A stretch of DNA of 64,000 bases from an uncultured Caulobacterales bacterium (GCA_938009235.1 CALLIK010000007.1:1-64000), one strand, 5' to 3'; positions 43,873-53,402 are shown, counted from the first letter of the stretch. Numbers and translations: made by a program. Notes: generated from the sequence alone by a model not told the origin.

Positions 43873-45186
43873 CTAGATCACAAACATGCTCGTCGGATCT
43901 TCGATTCGCGCCCTCAAATCTTGCATCATTTTTGCAGCATCATACCCGTCAATCACGCGATGGTCGCAGGAAATCGAAAAGTTCATAACCTTGCACGCCA
44001 CGATATCTTCGCCTTCAAAAACAAGTTTTTCGCGAATCTTGTTCGGACCGAAAATCGCAACTTCGGGACGATTGATCACGGGCGTTGTGACAATTCCGCC
44101 GAGCGGCCCTAAAGACGTCAATGTTGTCGTCGCATTGGTTAGGTCTTCGGGCGTGAGTTGGTTTGTACGCGCAGCCTCTGCCAAGCGTCCAATTTCGACA
44201 GCCAAGTTCCAGACTGATCTTTTCTGCGCAGCCTTGACTACGGGGACAATCAAGCCTCCGTCGGTCTGTGTCGCAATTCCCAAATTCAGGTCTTCAAACT
44301 GCGAAACATAACCACCTTCTTGTCCAGGCGAGCCGTCCATATAGCGGGCGTTGAATTGCGGCCAATCCACCAACGTCACAGACAGGGCGCGAATGATGAG
44401 CGGCAAGACGGTAAGCTTTGGCTTATCTTCGCTACGACGCGCATTCATACGTGCGCGCATCAGCTCTAGCGCCGTGACATCAATCTCTTCAACATAGGTG
44501 AAATGCGGGATGTGGCGCTTAGCGTCGCCCATACGGGTCGCAATGACACGCCGAAGCCCAATCACTTTTTGGCGGGTCTCGCCTTGCAAAAGAGGTATCT
44601 CCTGCGGCGGACTTGCCTTGGGGGGGGAGGCCGCAGGAGATTGTGTCATCTGGAGGGATAACACATCTGAAGGCGAGGCAGAGGCCTCGCTCGACAAGCT
44701 ATGGATGAGAAACGCATCCAAATCTGAATGGGCGACCCGATGGCCTTCTGTTGGAATTTTGTCAAGTTGGATGTTCAACTGAGCTGCACGTTTACGCACA
44801 GCGGGTGAGGCTAAAACTTTACCGCCCGATAAGTTTCGCATTCTTTGAGTCTCAGGCTGACTCTCAGGTGTTTTCACCACAGGCATTACGATAGGGGCGG
44901 CAACAGGCTTAGGCGTTACAGGTTCAGGGACGACATCGCCCTCGCCTTCAATTTCTAATTCCACAAGGACCGCGCCAACGGCGAGCATATCGCCCTCTTC
45001 GCAGGCAATAGATTTAATCACGCCATCGACAGGCGACGTCAATTCAATCGTGGCCTTATCCGTCATGGCATCAGCAATCGGGTCTTCCTCAGACACGGTA
45101 TCGCCAACCTTGACATGCCACGCCGTAATTTCGGCCTCGACCACGCCTTCGCCAATATCAGGCAGCTTATACAGGTGCACGCCCAT
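43873..45186 (-). CDS. Branched-chain keto-acid dehydrogenase E2, lipoyl transacylase
   Basis: A 437-residue E2. The lipoyl domain carries Lys44 in MTDKATIEL, followed by a proline-rich linker, an E3/E1-binding domain (VLASPAVRKRAAQLNI), another linker, and the catalytic domain ending with the HxxxDG motif in CDHRVIDGYD. It forms the core of the complex that converts branched-chain 2-oxo acids to acyl-CoA. Third gene of the E1alpha-E1beta-E2 operon; start abuts the E1beta stop. No E3 here. Confidence 0.93.
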   Translation of the reverse strand: MGVHLYKLPDIGEGVVEAEITAWHVKVGDTVSEEDPIADAMTDKATIELTSPVDGVIKSIACEEGDMLAVGAVLVELEIEGEGDVVPEPVTPKPVAAPIVMPVVKTPESQPETQRMRNLSGGKVLASPAVRKRAAQLNIQLDKIPTEGHRVAHSDLDAFLIHSLSSEASASPSDVLSLQMTQSPAASPPKASPPQEIPLLQGETRQKVIGLRRVIATRMGDAKRHIPHFTYVEEIDVTALELMRARMNARRSEDKPKLTVLPLIIRALSVTLVDWPQFNARYMDGSPGQEGGYVSQFEDLNLGIATQTDGGLIVPVVKAAQKRSVWNLAVEIGRLAEAARTNQLTPEDLTNATTTLTSLGPLGGIVTTPVINRPEVAIFGPNKIREKLVFEGEDIVACKVMNFSISCDHRVIDGYDAAKMMQDLRARIEDPTSMFVI

Positions 45187-46200
45187 CTAGGCCTCCATCA
45201 CTTTTTGTATGGCATTGCCGACACGTTTCGGACCAGGGAAATACGCCCATTCCTGCGCATGCGGGTAAGGCGTATCCCAGCCTGTCACGCGTAAAATTGG
45301 AGCCTCTAGCGCATAGAAGCAGCGCTCTTGCACTTGGGCTGCGAGCTCTGCGCCAAAACCTGATGTGCGGGTTGCCTCATGCAAGATCACGCAACGCCCT
45401 GTTTTTTTCACAGAGGCCTCGATCATCTCAATGTCTAGGGGCAGCAGAGAGCGCAGGTCGATAATATCAGCCGAAACGCCCATATCTTGCGCGACTTTCT
45501 GCGCAACCCAAACCATTGTGCCATAGGCCAGAATGGTCACGTCAGACCCTTCGGTGAGCTTACGGGCTTTGCCAATTTCAACGCGGTAATGTCCCGACGG
45601 AACCTCGCCTAAGTCATGACCACGCCATGTTTTCGCGGGCGCATGGGGATCACCATCAAAAGGTCCATTATACAGACGCTTTGGCTCAAGGAAGAGGACA
45701 GGGTCATTGTCTTCAATCGCCGAAATCAGAAGCCCTTTCGCATCATATGGATTGGATGGAATGATCGTCTTTAGACCCGCGATATGTGTGAACAACGCTT
45801 CGGGGGATTGGCTATGCGTTGTCCCGCCATAAATACCGCCGCCAACAGGGGTGCGGATTGTAAGCGGGGCCGTGAAGTCACCGTTCGAGCGATAGCGCAG
45901 ACGTGCAGCCTCTGACGCGATTTGATCATAGGCGGGGTAAATATAATCCGCGAATTGGATTTCTGCGACAGGCCGCAGCCCATTGGCCGCCATACCAATC
46001 GCGATGCCTACAATGCCGCCCTCAGAGATCGGTGTATCAAAACATCGGTGTAATCCGTGCTTTTCCTGCAAGCCAGCCGTGGCGCGAAAGACGCCGCCAA
46101 AATAGCCGACATCTTCACCAAAGACCAAGACATCGCTGTCTTGGCTCATCTTCACATCCATCGCATCACGGATGGCTTCGATCATGTTCATTTCTGGCAT
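45187..46200 (-). CDS. Branched-chain keto-acid dehydrogenase E1 subunit beta
   Basis: A 337-residue transketolase-like subunit with DVLVFGEDVGYFGGVFRATAG, PISEGGIVGIAIGMAANG and the GGGIYGGTTHSQSPEA segment near the active site. Binds TPP with the alpha subunit. It begins 3 bases after the E1alpha stop, so translation is probably coupled. Confidence 0.94.
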   Translation of the reverse strand: MPEMNMIEAIRDAMDVKMSQDSDVLVFGEDVGYFGGVFRATAGLQEKHGLHRCFDTPISEGGIVGIAIGMAANGLRPVAEIQFADYIYPAYDQIASEAARLRYRSNGDFTAPLTIRTPVGGGIYGGTTHSQSPEALFTHIAGLKTIIPSNPYDAKGLLISAIEDNDPVLFLEPKRLYNGPFDGDPHAPAKTWRGHDLGEVPSGHYRVEIGKARKLTEGSDVTILAYGTMVWVAQKVAQDMGVSADIIDLRSLLPLDIEMIEASVKKTGRCVILHEATRTSGFGAELAAQVQERCFYALEAPILRVTGWDTPYPHAQEWAYFPGPKRVGNAIQKVMEA

Positions 46201-46203
46201 AGT

Positions 46204-47466
46204 CTACGCCTGCCCGTCTTCGACTTCGGCCGCGAACATACGTTTTTGCTCATCCAAATGCGGCAGAGGACGTTCATAGACTTGTTCAAACATCGTATAG
46301 TCGTTGACCTTCGTTTCGCTGGAAAGGCTGCCCATCGCTTCGGCGGATTTATAGGTCTCGCGAATTTCCAATTTGACCTCGGCCAACAAGGCTGTGTGAC
46401 GGTCTTCGTCCCATTCACCAATATGGATGAGATGCGTTTTTAAGCGATCCAATGGATCACCAAATGGCCAAACTTCAGGTTCATTTTCAGGGCGATATTT
46501 ACTTGGGTCATCAGAGGTAGAGTGACCCGATTTGCGATAGGTGAAATGCTCGATGAGGGTCGCGCCACCGCCGCCGCGCGCACGCTCAGCAGCCCATTTT
46601 GTCGCCGCATAAACGGCCAATATATCGTTGCCATCAACCCGCAGCGTCGCAAGGCCGTAACCCGTACCCCGCGCCGCAAAAGTCTCGCCTTCACCCGCCG
46701 CGATTCCTTGAAATGAGCTAATCGCCCATTGGTTATTCACGACATTAATGAGACAAGGCGCGCGATAGGTAGACGCAAAGTTTAGCGCATAATGGAAGTC
46801 ACCTTCCGCCGTCGCGCCTTCGCCCGTAAAGACAGACGCAATTTCATCACTGTCCTTATAGGCATTCGCCATCGCCCATCCCACACCCTGAATTAGTTGC
46901 GTGCCGAGATTACCCGAAATCGAAAAGAACCCATGTTTCTTGAACGAATATAAAACGGGAATAGATTTTCCGTCCAACGGGTCTCCAGAATTAGAAAGAC
47001 ACTGGCACATCATTTCTTTGATCGACGCGCCGCGTTGAATAAGGATGCCTTGCTGACGATAGGTTGGGAATATCATATCGGTATCTCGCAGGGCCATCGC
47101 GTGACCAATACTGACGGCTTCTTCGCCCCTAGACTTCATATAGAAACTCATCTTGCCTTGGCGTTGCATGGTGAACATGCGCTCATCCATCGCGCGGGTT
47201 AAGGCGAGATCCCGCAAAGCTTGACGTAGGGCATCCGCCGAAATCTCTGGGGCCCAATCGCCTTCTGCTTCACCTGAAAACCGTAAGACACGAATAAGCG
47301 CGGTCGCATGCGGTGTCGTTTCATGCGCACCGCACAAAGGATCAGGACGTGGCGGTGTATGGGACACAGGTACAGCGATGTGAGAATAATCGGGCGTGTC
47401 CCCCGGACGAAAAGGTGGCTCCGGCACATAGAGCCGTGACGTATTTGACTTCGTCTGCTTCGCCAT
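46204..47466 (-). CDS. Branched-chain keto-acid dehydrogenase E1 subunit alpha
   Basis: A 420-residue subunit with the TPP/Mg motif GDGATAEGDFHYALNFAS...NNQWAIS and the phosphorylation-loop-like region YRKSGHSTSDDPSKYRP. The N-terminal 90 residues are an extension typical of BCKDH rather than pyruvate dehydrogenase. First gene of the operon; divergent from an Lrp-type regulator, supporting a role in leucine, isoleucine and valine breakdown. Confidence 0.93.
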   Translation of the reverse strand: MAKQTKSNTSRLYVPEPPFRPGDTPDYSHIAVPVSHTPPRPDPLCGAHETTPHATALIRVLRFSGEAEGDWAPEISADALRQALRDLALTRAMDERMFTMQRQGKMSFYMKSRGEEAVSIGHAMALRDTDMIFPTYRQQGILIQRGASIKEMMCQCLSNSGDPLDGKSIPVLYSFKKHGFFSISGNLGTQLIQGVGWAMANAYKDSDEIASVFTGEGATAEGDFHYALNFASTYRAPCLINVVNNQWAISSFQGIAAGEGETFAARGTGYGLATLRVDGNDILAVYAATKWAAERARGGGGATLIEHFTYRKSGHSTSDDPSKYRPENEPEVWPFGDPLDRLKTHLIHIGEWDEDRHTALLAEVKLEIRETYKSAEAMGSLSSETKVNDYTMFEQVYERPLPHLDEQKRMFAAEVEDGQA

Positions 47467-47582
47467 TTTGGCCTCAATCTAAGTTATAAGTTTGATACGG
47501 ATAAACCGTTTCATCGCCTCACATGAATTTTACCAGTCATTTTTGCCTCGATATATCAATACAGTGAGATTTTCATTGAAGA

Positions 47583-47594
47583 ATATAGCTATAT
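47583..47594. promoter_or_regulatory. Palindrome in the bkd control region
   Basis: ATATAGCTATAT is a perfect 12-bp palindrome in the AT-rich gap between the E1alpha gene and the divergent Lrp-family gene. It is a candidate Lrp-family binding site. Inferred only. Confidence 0.4.
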
Positions 47595-47664
47595 CTGTAG
47601 TTATAAATTCCAATAAATCTTATTTTGGCGGAAAAAACCGCTATTTACGTAGAGAGATCGCGTC

Positions 47665-48171
47665 ATGGTCGGTAAAGCGAACGAAAAATTAGACAATATT
47701 GATGCAAAAATTCTGCATCTCATTCAATCCGATGCCAGCCTCTCTGTCTCTGACATCTCAGATCAAGTTGGCTTATCCTCCTCGCCCTGTTGGCGCCGCA
47801 TCAAGCGCATGGAAGAACTCGGCATTATCAAGAGCCGTGTAACTTTGCTTGACCGCAAAACCCTCGGGTTAGATTTCGAAGTCTTTGTGGCCGTTAAACT
47901 CGCCCTGCCCAATAGTGCAAATATGGAAAAATTCGAGCAATCCATCTCACGCATGCCAGAGGTCATACAATGCGCTGTCGTTACGGGCGCTGTCGATTTC
48001 ATGTTGCGTGTCGTCACGACAGACATGCACGCCTATGAAAGCTTCTTGCGGGAAGTCTTGCTATCCATCGACCTTGTCTCTGATGTCCAAAGCCGCATTG
48101 TTTTGCGTCAAAGCAAAGAAACGACAGCGGTTCCATTGAACCTCATCAGCAATGCCGTTCCGCGCTATTAG
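47665..48171 (+). CDS. bkdR: Lrp/AsnC family regulator, BkdR-like
   Basis: A 168-residue protein with an N-terminal HTH (DAKILHLIQSDASLSVSDIS, then GLSSSPCWRRIKRMEELGII) and a C-terminal RAM ligand-binding domain (ISRMPEVIQCAVVTGAVDFMLRV). In Pseudomonas the divergent Lrp protein BkdR activates the branched-chain keto-acid dehydrogenase operon; the same gene arrangement supports that role here. Gene symbol is by this analogy. Confidence 0.85.
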   Translation: MVGKANEKLDNIDAKILHLIQSDASLSVSDISDQVGLSSSPCWRRIKRMEELGIIKSRVTLLDRKTLGLDFEVFVAVKLALPNSANMEKFEQSISRMPEVIQCAVVTGAVDFMLRVVTTDMHAYESFLREVLLSIDLVSDVQSRIVLRQSKETTAVPLNLISNAVPRY

Positions 48172-48290
48172 CGTCACTCTTTGACTATAAAGACCTTTGA
48201 TTTAGGGTCTCGCTATACACGCGCAAATCCAGCTGACATAAAGTTCCAAAACAAGCGCCGATAAAACTGGCGTGCTTAAGGGATACAGGC

Positions 48291-49836
48291 ATGCAGATAA
48301 ATATAGGTGAAACACTTAGCCGTCGAACACAACGTATGCCCAACCGCGAGGCCTTGGTCGAAACGGATAGCGGGCGGCGCTTCACCTATTCAGAGCTAAA
48401 TGCTCGCACAAATCGACTTGCAAATGGATTGACAAAATTGGGCGTCAAAGCTGGGGACCGCGTTGCGATCCTGCTGATGAACAGTTCCGAATTTATCGAA
48501 ACTTTTTTTTGCGGTCGGAAAAATAGGCGCGACACTCGTCACACTGAACTGGCGACTCACGTCGGATGAGTTAGAATTCATCCTCAAAGATAGCGGCAGC
48601 ACTACGCTCGTTTTCGGACCAGAATTCGCGACTCAAGCCGCAGAAATCAAAACACGCGGCGAGAAAACGGACCTCTCTCATTACCTCCAACTGGGCGGAG
48701 AGACAGCCAGTTTTGCTACTGATTTTGAAACACTAACTCACGCGCAACCCGAGACAGAACCGACCTTGACAGGCCGAGGAGATGACCTTCTTTTCATCAT
48801 GTATACCTCTGGGACGACAGGACTGCCAAAGGGCGTCATGCATAGTCACAATACTGTCTTTGCGGCGATGTCAAATATGTCGGCGACGAATGAAACAGGT
48901 CTCGACGAGACAACATTATTGTCGCTACCTTTGTTTCATGTAGGCGCACTCACGCCTGCGTTCCAAAGTATCTATAGCGCGGCGCGATTGGTGATCACAC
49001 GTAGCTTTGATCCCGTCAAAAGTTGGGACATTATACAAGACGAAAAAATCACAAATACGCTTCTTGTCCCCGCCATGTTGCAAGCGATGAAAGCTGTCTT
49101 TGATCCTTCGAAACACGACGCCTCCTCTATGCGATCTATGGTCTCGGGCGCGGCGCCAGTCCCTGTCTCGATGATTGAAGACTTCGCCAAAATGGGCATT
49201 TCGATTAATCAAGTTTACGGCATGACAGAGACCTGCGGACCTGGCTGTTTGATTTTAGGCGAAGATGCCGCCGCACGGCCAGGCTCTACGGGCAAAGGCT
49301 ATTTCTATACGGATGTTCGCATCACCGATGCCGATGGCAATGAATGTCCCGCAGGTGTCTCAGGCGAAGTCTGTATGCGCGCGCCCAATAATATGGTTGG
49401 CTATTGGAACAGACCCGAAGCCACAGCCGAAGCCATGCGCGATGGTTGGCTTTATTCGGGCGATGTCGGCGTGGCCGATGCAGACGGATTTATAACGATT
49501 GTCGACCGCCTAAAAGATATGCTGATTTCAGGTGGCGAGAATATCTATTCCGCAGAAATTGAGAACGTCCTCCTCAGCCATGCTGGCGTTGCGGATGTTG
49601 CCGTCATTGGCGTGCCCAGTACCAAATGGGGCGAGAGCGCCATGGCCGTGATCGTACGCGCGCCCAATGTTGACGTGACAGAGCAGGACCTAATCGACTT
49701 GACCAAAGCCAAACTCGCAGGGTTTAAATGCGTAAAGCTTGTTCGTTTTACAGGCGTCATTCCGCGTAATGCCTCAGGGAAAATTTTGAAGCGCAGTTTA
49801 CGGGACATTTATTCCGATGTTCAGGCCCCAGAATAA
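48291..49836 (+). pseudogene. AMP-forming acyl-CoA synthetase, split by a frameshift
   Basis: Two frames (48291-48569 and 48766-49836) with homologous coding in between make one protein of about 515 residues. The P-loop is MYTSGTTGLPKGVMH; GYWNRPEATAEAMRDGWLYSGDVG, the hinge VDRLKDM, and the Lys of NASGKILKRSLR complete the fold. The break is a run of eight Ts (48503-48510); with seven Ts the reading is ETFFAVGKIGATLVTLNW. It may be an acyl-CoA or feruloyl-type ligase. As sequenced it is broken; read error or slippage are alternatives. Closely downstream is a terminator. Confidence 0.9.
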
Positions 49837-49887
49837 ACACTAAATAGACCCCAAATAGACGGTGAATAAACATCAGACTCTAAATGC

Positions 49888-49920
49888 AAAAAAGCCCAGT
49901 CGTGATGACTGGGCTTTTTT
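49888..49920. terminator. Bidirectional terminator, acyl-CoA synthetase/gcrA
   Basis: Arms AAAAAAGCCCAGTC and GACTGGGCTTTTTT with a 5-nt loop, between convergent genes. Confidence 0.95.
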
Positions 49921-49941
49921 AATTCAATATGTGCCTTCAAA

Positions 49942-50502
49942 CTACATGAGGCGTTTACGGCCTGTTGGTTGTGGGCCGAGGGCCTTAGTGTTGGAGCTTG
50001 CACCGCGACGACGTGACGGCTGATAGGCCACGCGGTTATGCGCGACACAATACGGCTCTTCTGGATCTGTCTTACGACCACAGAAACGGAAGTTGTCCTG
50101 ACCTGGGTCGCCAATTGGCCACTTACACATGTGGTCCGTAATTGTCATAATCGTCGCATACTCACCATTCGACATGAGTTTCGCATCAATCGGTAACGGC
50201 GGAGGCGCTGGCGTGACAGTCAGAGCGCGAGGCGTACGCGGCGCAGAGGGCGCGCGCACCGTTTTCGTCTTGGCCTTGGCCGTAGTGGCTGGCCTTGCCC
50301 CCCGAGCCGCCGCTGTCTTAACCGCCGCAGCTTTACGTGCAGGCGAGGATGGCTTTGCGCGTCCAGACAAGCCCAAGCGATGAACTTTGCCGATCACAGC
50401 ATTGCGGGTTACACCGCCCAATTGTTTCGCGATCTGAGATGCGGACAAGCCGTCTGCCCAGAGTTTCGTTAGTGTAGCGACGCGGTCTTCAGTCCAAGCC
50501 AT
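49942..50502 (-). CDS. gcrA: GcrA, cell-cycle sigma-70 cofactor
   Basis: A 186-residue protein. The N-terminal DNA-binding domain begins MAWTEDRVATLTKLWADG and contains SASQIAKQLGGVTRNAVIGKV, the GcrA signature. A Lys/Pro/Ala linker follows, then a C-terminal domain with CKWPIGDPGQDNFRFCGR and YCVAHNRVAY. GcrA binds sigma-70 and promoters with methylated GANTC, promoting replication and division genes in Caulobacter. It is at the centre of the alphaproteobacterial cell-cycle circuit along with CtrA, DnaA and CcrM. Confidence 0.97.
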   Translation of the reverse strand: MAWTEDRVATLTKLWADGLSASQIAKQLGGVTRNAVIGKVHRLGLSGRAKPSSPARKAAAVKTAAARGARPATTAKAKTKTVRAPSAPRTPRALTVTPAPPPLPIDAKLMSNGEYATIMTITDHMCKWPIGDPGQDNFRFCGRKTDPEEPYCVAHNRVAYQPSRRRGASSNTKALGPQPTGRKRLM

Positions 50503-50644
50503 GAGATCACCTTTTTTCTATCTGATGCGGCAACCCCTAAAGGGACTTTGCCGTATCTGCGTTATGTTCCGGCGGAAGCAATAATAGCCTCCTACACCAC
50601 ATATCGTAATCACCAGAGATTTTCCCACAAGATGAAGTGTCGGG

Positions 50645-50690
50645 TTCTCCACAGCAAATGACTGCAGCTGATTCGATTTGCTGTGGAGAA
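50645..50690. promoter_or_regulatory. Perfect 15-bp inverted repeat upstream of gcrA
   Basis: TTCTCCACAGCAAAT (50645-50659) and ATTTGCTGTGGAGAA (50676-50690) are exact inverted copies, loop of 16 nt. The loop holds CTGCAG, CAGCTG and a GATTC, which fits GANTC. No U-run follows, so it is not an ordinary terminator. It lies in the control region between divergent gcrA and the ABC-permease gene. Confidence 0.65.
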
Positions 50691-50774
50691 GTCTAACGAC
50701 TGTGCCTCAAACGGCTAAAAATAAGCCTTTCGCTAAATCTTGCGGTTTCATCGGAAGGGGCATAAGCCCGCGGT

Positions 50775-51617
50775 ATGTCTAAAGACCCTACATCAAACCT
50801 CGCTCTCGACGTGCACGCGCCGCAACACCGTACCTATGGTCGGATAAATTGGATGGGGCTGCGTACACTCTATAGTAAAGAGGTCCGCCGCTTCATGAAG
50901 GTCGCGCCGCAGACCATCCTTGCGCCGATCATTTCGAACCTTCTGTTCATGACGGTCTTCGTGCTCGCCTTTGCGCAGACACGCGGGATTGGCGAAGGGT
51001 CTGCCACGGATAATTTCGTCGTCTTCCTCGCGCCAGGCCTTGTGATGCTCGGCATCCTCAATAATGCTTCGGCCAATTCGTCGTCCTCTATAATGACGGG
51101 CAAGATGATGGGGTCGATCAATGATGTTTTGATGACGCCGCTCTCTTATATTGAACTTGCCCTCGGATATATTGGCGGCGCCGCGACGCGCGGGATATTG
51201 GTTGCCGTGGTCACAGCGATTGCCCTGTCGATATTCTTCACCCCGCTTTGGCCTGCGCAGCTTTGGGCGGTTCTGTATTTCGGGATCAGCGCCGCAGTCA
51301 TGCTCGGGATGATCGGAGTTCTATCGGGTATTTGGGCCGAGAAATTTGACCAACTTGCCGTCGTCAATCAGTTCATTATTCTGCCGCTGTCTTATCTGTC
51401 GGGTACATTTTACAAGATCGAAATTCTGCCGCCGCTGTTCCAAAAGATCAGCCTCTGCAATCCACTGTTCTATCTGATCGACGGGTTCCGTTATGGCTTC
51501 CTTGGCGAAGCGGACGGAAGTGTCATGATCGGTGTGGCGCTTACGGCGGTCATTAACATCGCGCTTTTCATCACAGTCCTAAGCGTGTTGAAACGCGGGT
51601 GGCGGATTAAGAGCTAG
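50775..51617 (+). CDS. ABC-2 type transporter permease
   Basis: A 280-residue integral protein with about six helices. The ABC-2 motif around QTILAPIISNLLFM and the C-terminal NPLFYLIDGFRYGFLG are typical of polysaccharide or drug-export permeases. The N-terminal cytosolic segment of about 40 residues precedes the first helix. No ATP-binding subunit gene adjoins it. The substrate is unknown. Confidence 0.88.
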   Translation: MSKDPTSNLALDVHAPQHRTYGRINWMGLRTLYSKEVRRFMKVAPQTILAPIISNLLFMTVFVLAFAQTRGIGEGSATDNFVVFLAPGLVMLGILNNASANSSSSIMTGKMMGSINDVLMTPLSYIELALGYIGGAATRGILVAVVTAIALSIFFTPLWPAQLWAVLYFGISAAVMLGMIGVLSGIWAEKFDQLAVVNQFIILPLSYLSGTFYKIEILPPLFQKISLCNPLFYLIDGFRYGFLGEADGSVMIGVALTAVINIALFITVLSVLKRGWRIKS

Positions 51618-51654
51618 ACGCCTACGCATTTAACTTACCCAGAAGGAAACGATT

Positions 51655-52032
51655 ATGTTCAGTCACCTTATGATCGGCGCGAATGATGTCGCCGCCTCTA
51701 AAACATTTTATGATGCCGCCCTCGGCGAGCTTGGCGTCAGAGCTGGCCGCGTCGACCCACATGGCCGCGCGATGTATATGCACGGCGATAATGTCTTCAT
51801 GCTAACGCAGCCTATCAATGGCGAAGACGCCTCTGGTGCGAATGGCGGAACCATCGGTTTTGCAGCCTCAACCCCTGAAGACGCCGACGCGTTCCACAAA
51901 GCGGGCCTCGCCAATGGCGGCACTGCAATTGAAGACGCGCCCGGTTGGCGCGAAGGCACTGGCATGCGCCTCTATCTCGCCTATCTTTTGGACCCGTCTG
52001 GGAATAAAATCTGCTCTATGTGCATGGGTTAA
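51655..52032 (+). CDS. VOC-family (glyoxalase-like) protein
   Basis: A 125-residue single-domain vicinal-oxygen-chelate protein: starting MFSHLMIGANDVAASKTFYDA, ending AYLLDPSGNKICSM. These are the edge strands with a candidate metal His (HLMIG, and the C-terminal Lys/Glu-containing strand). It may be a fosfomycin-like or glyoxalase-like enzyme, or a substrate-binding protein. It lies 37 bp after the ABC permease and may share its transcript. Confidence 0.85.
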   Translation: MFSHLMIGANDVAASKTFYDAALGELGVRAGRVDPHGRAMYMHGDNVFMLTQPINGEDASGANGGTIGFAASTPEDADAFHKAGLANGGTAIEDAPGWREGTGMRLYLAYLLDPSGNKICSMCMG

Positions 52033-52273
52033 ATCCAGCCTCGGCTTAATATGTTTCTGGTCTAGCGGCGGCAGAAATGCTCGCCGCTTGATCAATCTAG
52101 GCGAAGGCCGTTTCGCAACACTTGGCGGTATGGGTGAAGGTCAGATTGTTTTGGATGGGTTGAATGCGTTTGAGCTGCGTTAGGTTGATTTTGACGAGCG
52201 GCTTAAAACGCCCAATGAAAGTCGCTGGTAATGTTTGTCGATACGGCGGTATCGGCCAAAATAGTAGACTCAA

Positions 52274-52876
52274 TTATGCGCCCCAGAGTGCGAGGCGATT
52301 GGGGTCTCTGTGCCAAACCCACCAGCTATAGGCGACAAAGAGCAGCCCCAACATCAACATCCCGCCTCCAAGAACCTCTTCCTGAAATTGGCCGCTCACA
52401 AGTGTCGTGACACCTGAAACTATGGCGATGAGAACCAGTCCAAACCCTGCGAGGCGGTGGCTTTTCCGCCATGATAATTCGCTGCGAAGGTTCCAAGGTG
52501 TAGGAAACCCTGACAACATACTTTTCGAAGTAGTGACGTAGTTCCCGACAATGGCCAGAAAGACATGCAGACCCATGATAGGGACGAGCTTGCTTTGAAA
52601 AATCGAAAGAAATCCGACCGAGGGTATCAGATAATGGAGCTGAAAAATTATTCCCAAAATGGGCATACCCAGCAATATCGCCCAAAAACCGCGTTCGGGA
52701 TGTTTCGGTTCTGGACCGCGCTGCGCCCCGATTAAGATAATAAGACAGCCTGCCGAAAACAACGGAATTACCCAATGTGGCAGGAAGTCTTCGGGCATTG
52801 GATTGAAAAATAGAAACAGGCTGATCAACCCACTGATCGCGATTAGAATGGCGGATCCTATGAAAAGGTGTTTCAT
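52274..52876 (-). CDS. SdpI-family membrane immunity/signalling protein
   Basis: A 200-residue protein with about six membrane helices. The C-terminal half contains GNYVTTSKSM and PWNLRSELSWRKSHRLAGF, the pattern of the SdpI/YhfL domain. SdpI of Bacillus senses and resists the SDP toxin and sequesters the repressor SdpR at the membrane. It overlaps by four bases (ATGA) the upstream ArsR-like gene, exactly as in the sdpRI operon. The ligand in this organism is unknown. Confidence 0.78.
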   Translation of the reverse strand: MKHLFIGSAILIAISGLISLFLFFNPMPEDFLPHWVIPLFSAGCLIILIGAQRGPEPKHPERGFWAILLGMPILGIIFQLHYLIPSVGFLSIFQSKLVPIMGLHVFLAIVGNYVTTSKSMLSGFPTPWNLRSELSWRKSHRLAGFGLVLIAIVSGVTTLVSGQFQEEVLGGGMLMLGLLFVAYSWWVWHRDPNRLALWGA

Positions 52877-53169
52877 GTCTTATCTCCTTTTGCGTTTGAT
52901 TTTGCACTCGGGCCCAGCAGACCCGTAATTAATATCATGGCTTCTTCCGCCACGGTGGTATTGAGATGGTAATAAATGTGATTTCCGTCGCGGACAGAAT
53001 AGATCAGATTTGAGTCTTTCAAGCTTTTGAAGTGTACCGACATAGTGGGTTTCGACACGTCATAAGCCTCCGCCAACTCGCCCGCAGACAGCGAGTTCTT
53101 GCGCAAACGTTTGATAATGTCCCGACGTATAGGATGCCCAATGGAATTGATGACGATTGCTAAATTCAT
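52873..53169 (-). CDS. SdpR-like ArsR-family autorepressor
   Basis: A 98-residue winged-helix protein. The HTH LSAGELAEAYDVSKPTMSVHFKSL and the wing RDGNHIYYHLNTTV match SdpR of Bacillus. Metal-binding cysteines are absent (no Cys), so this is not a metal sensor. The promoter 53176-53204 carries its likely operator. Its gene overlaps the SdpI-like gene, supporting a repressor/membrane-receptor pair. Confidence 0.85.
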   Translation of the reverse strand: MNLAIVINSIGHPIRRDIIKRLRKNSLSAGELAEAYDVSKPTMSVHFKSLKDSNLIYSVRDGNHIYYHLNTTVAEEAMILITGLLGPSAKSNAKGDKT

Positions 53170-53175
53170 GAACTC

Positions 53176-53204
53176 TATTTAGTTTACAAACTAATTAGAG
53201 TCAA
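53176..53204 (-). promoter_or_regulatory. Promoter with embedded operator for the SdpR-like gene
   Basis: On the minus strand TTGACT (53199-53204) and TAAATA (53176-53181) are spaced by 17 bp. Between and over them lies a 7-bp perfect inverted repeat, TTAGTTT-AC-AAACTAA (53179-53194), which is the form expected for an ArsR-family operator. Repressor bound here would block RNA polymerase. Inferred from sequence. Confidence 0.65.
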
Positions 53205-53402
53205 GGCTAATCACGTGGAGTGGATATTCTTCAATAATCCAGAGCTTGTAACTAGCCGCTTTTAATGAGGTTGGTCGAGCGCCAACAAACGAGTGGCTTA
53301 AACTCGCTCCATTAAAGACACTGAGCTAACGCCCCTCACATGGGAATTGATCATGACTTCAACCTAATTTCTTGATCCATCCCTGTTCTAAACCACCCAT
53401 AA

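Noticed and set aside
51818-52183. Plus-strand frame overlapping the VOC gene and running into the gap
   Set aside because: The overlap with the VOC gene is out of frame and no homology is recognised; the tail EGRFATLGGMGEGQ alone is not enough.
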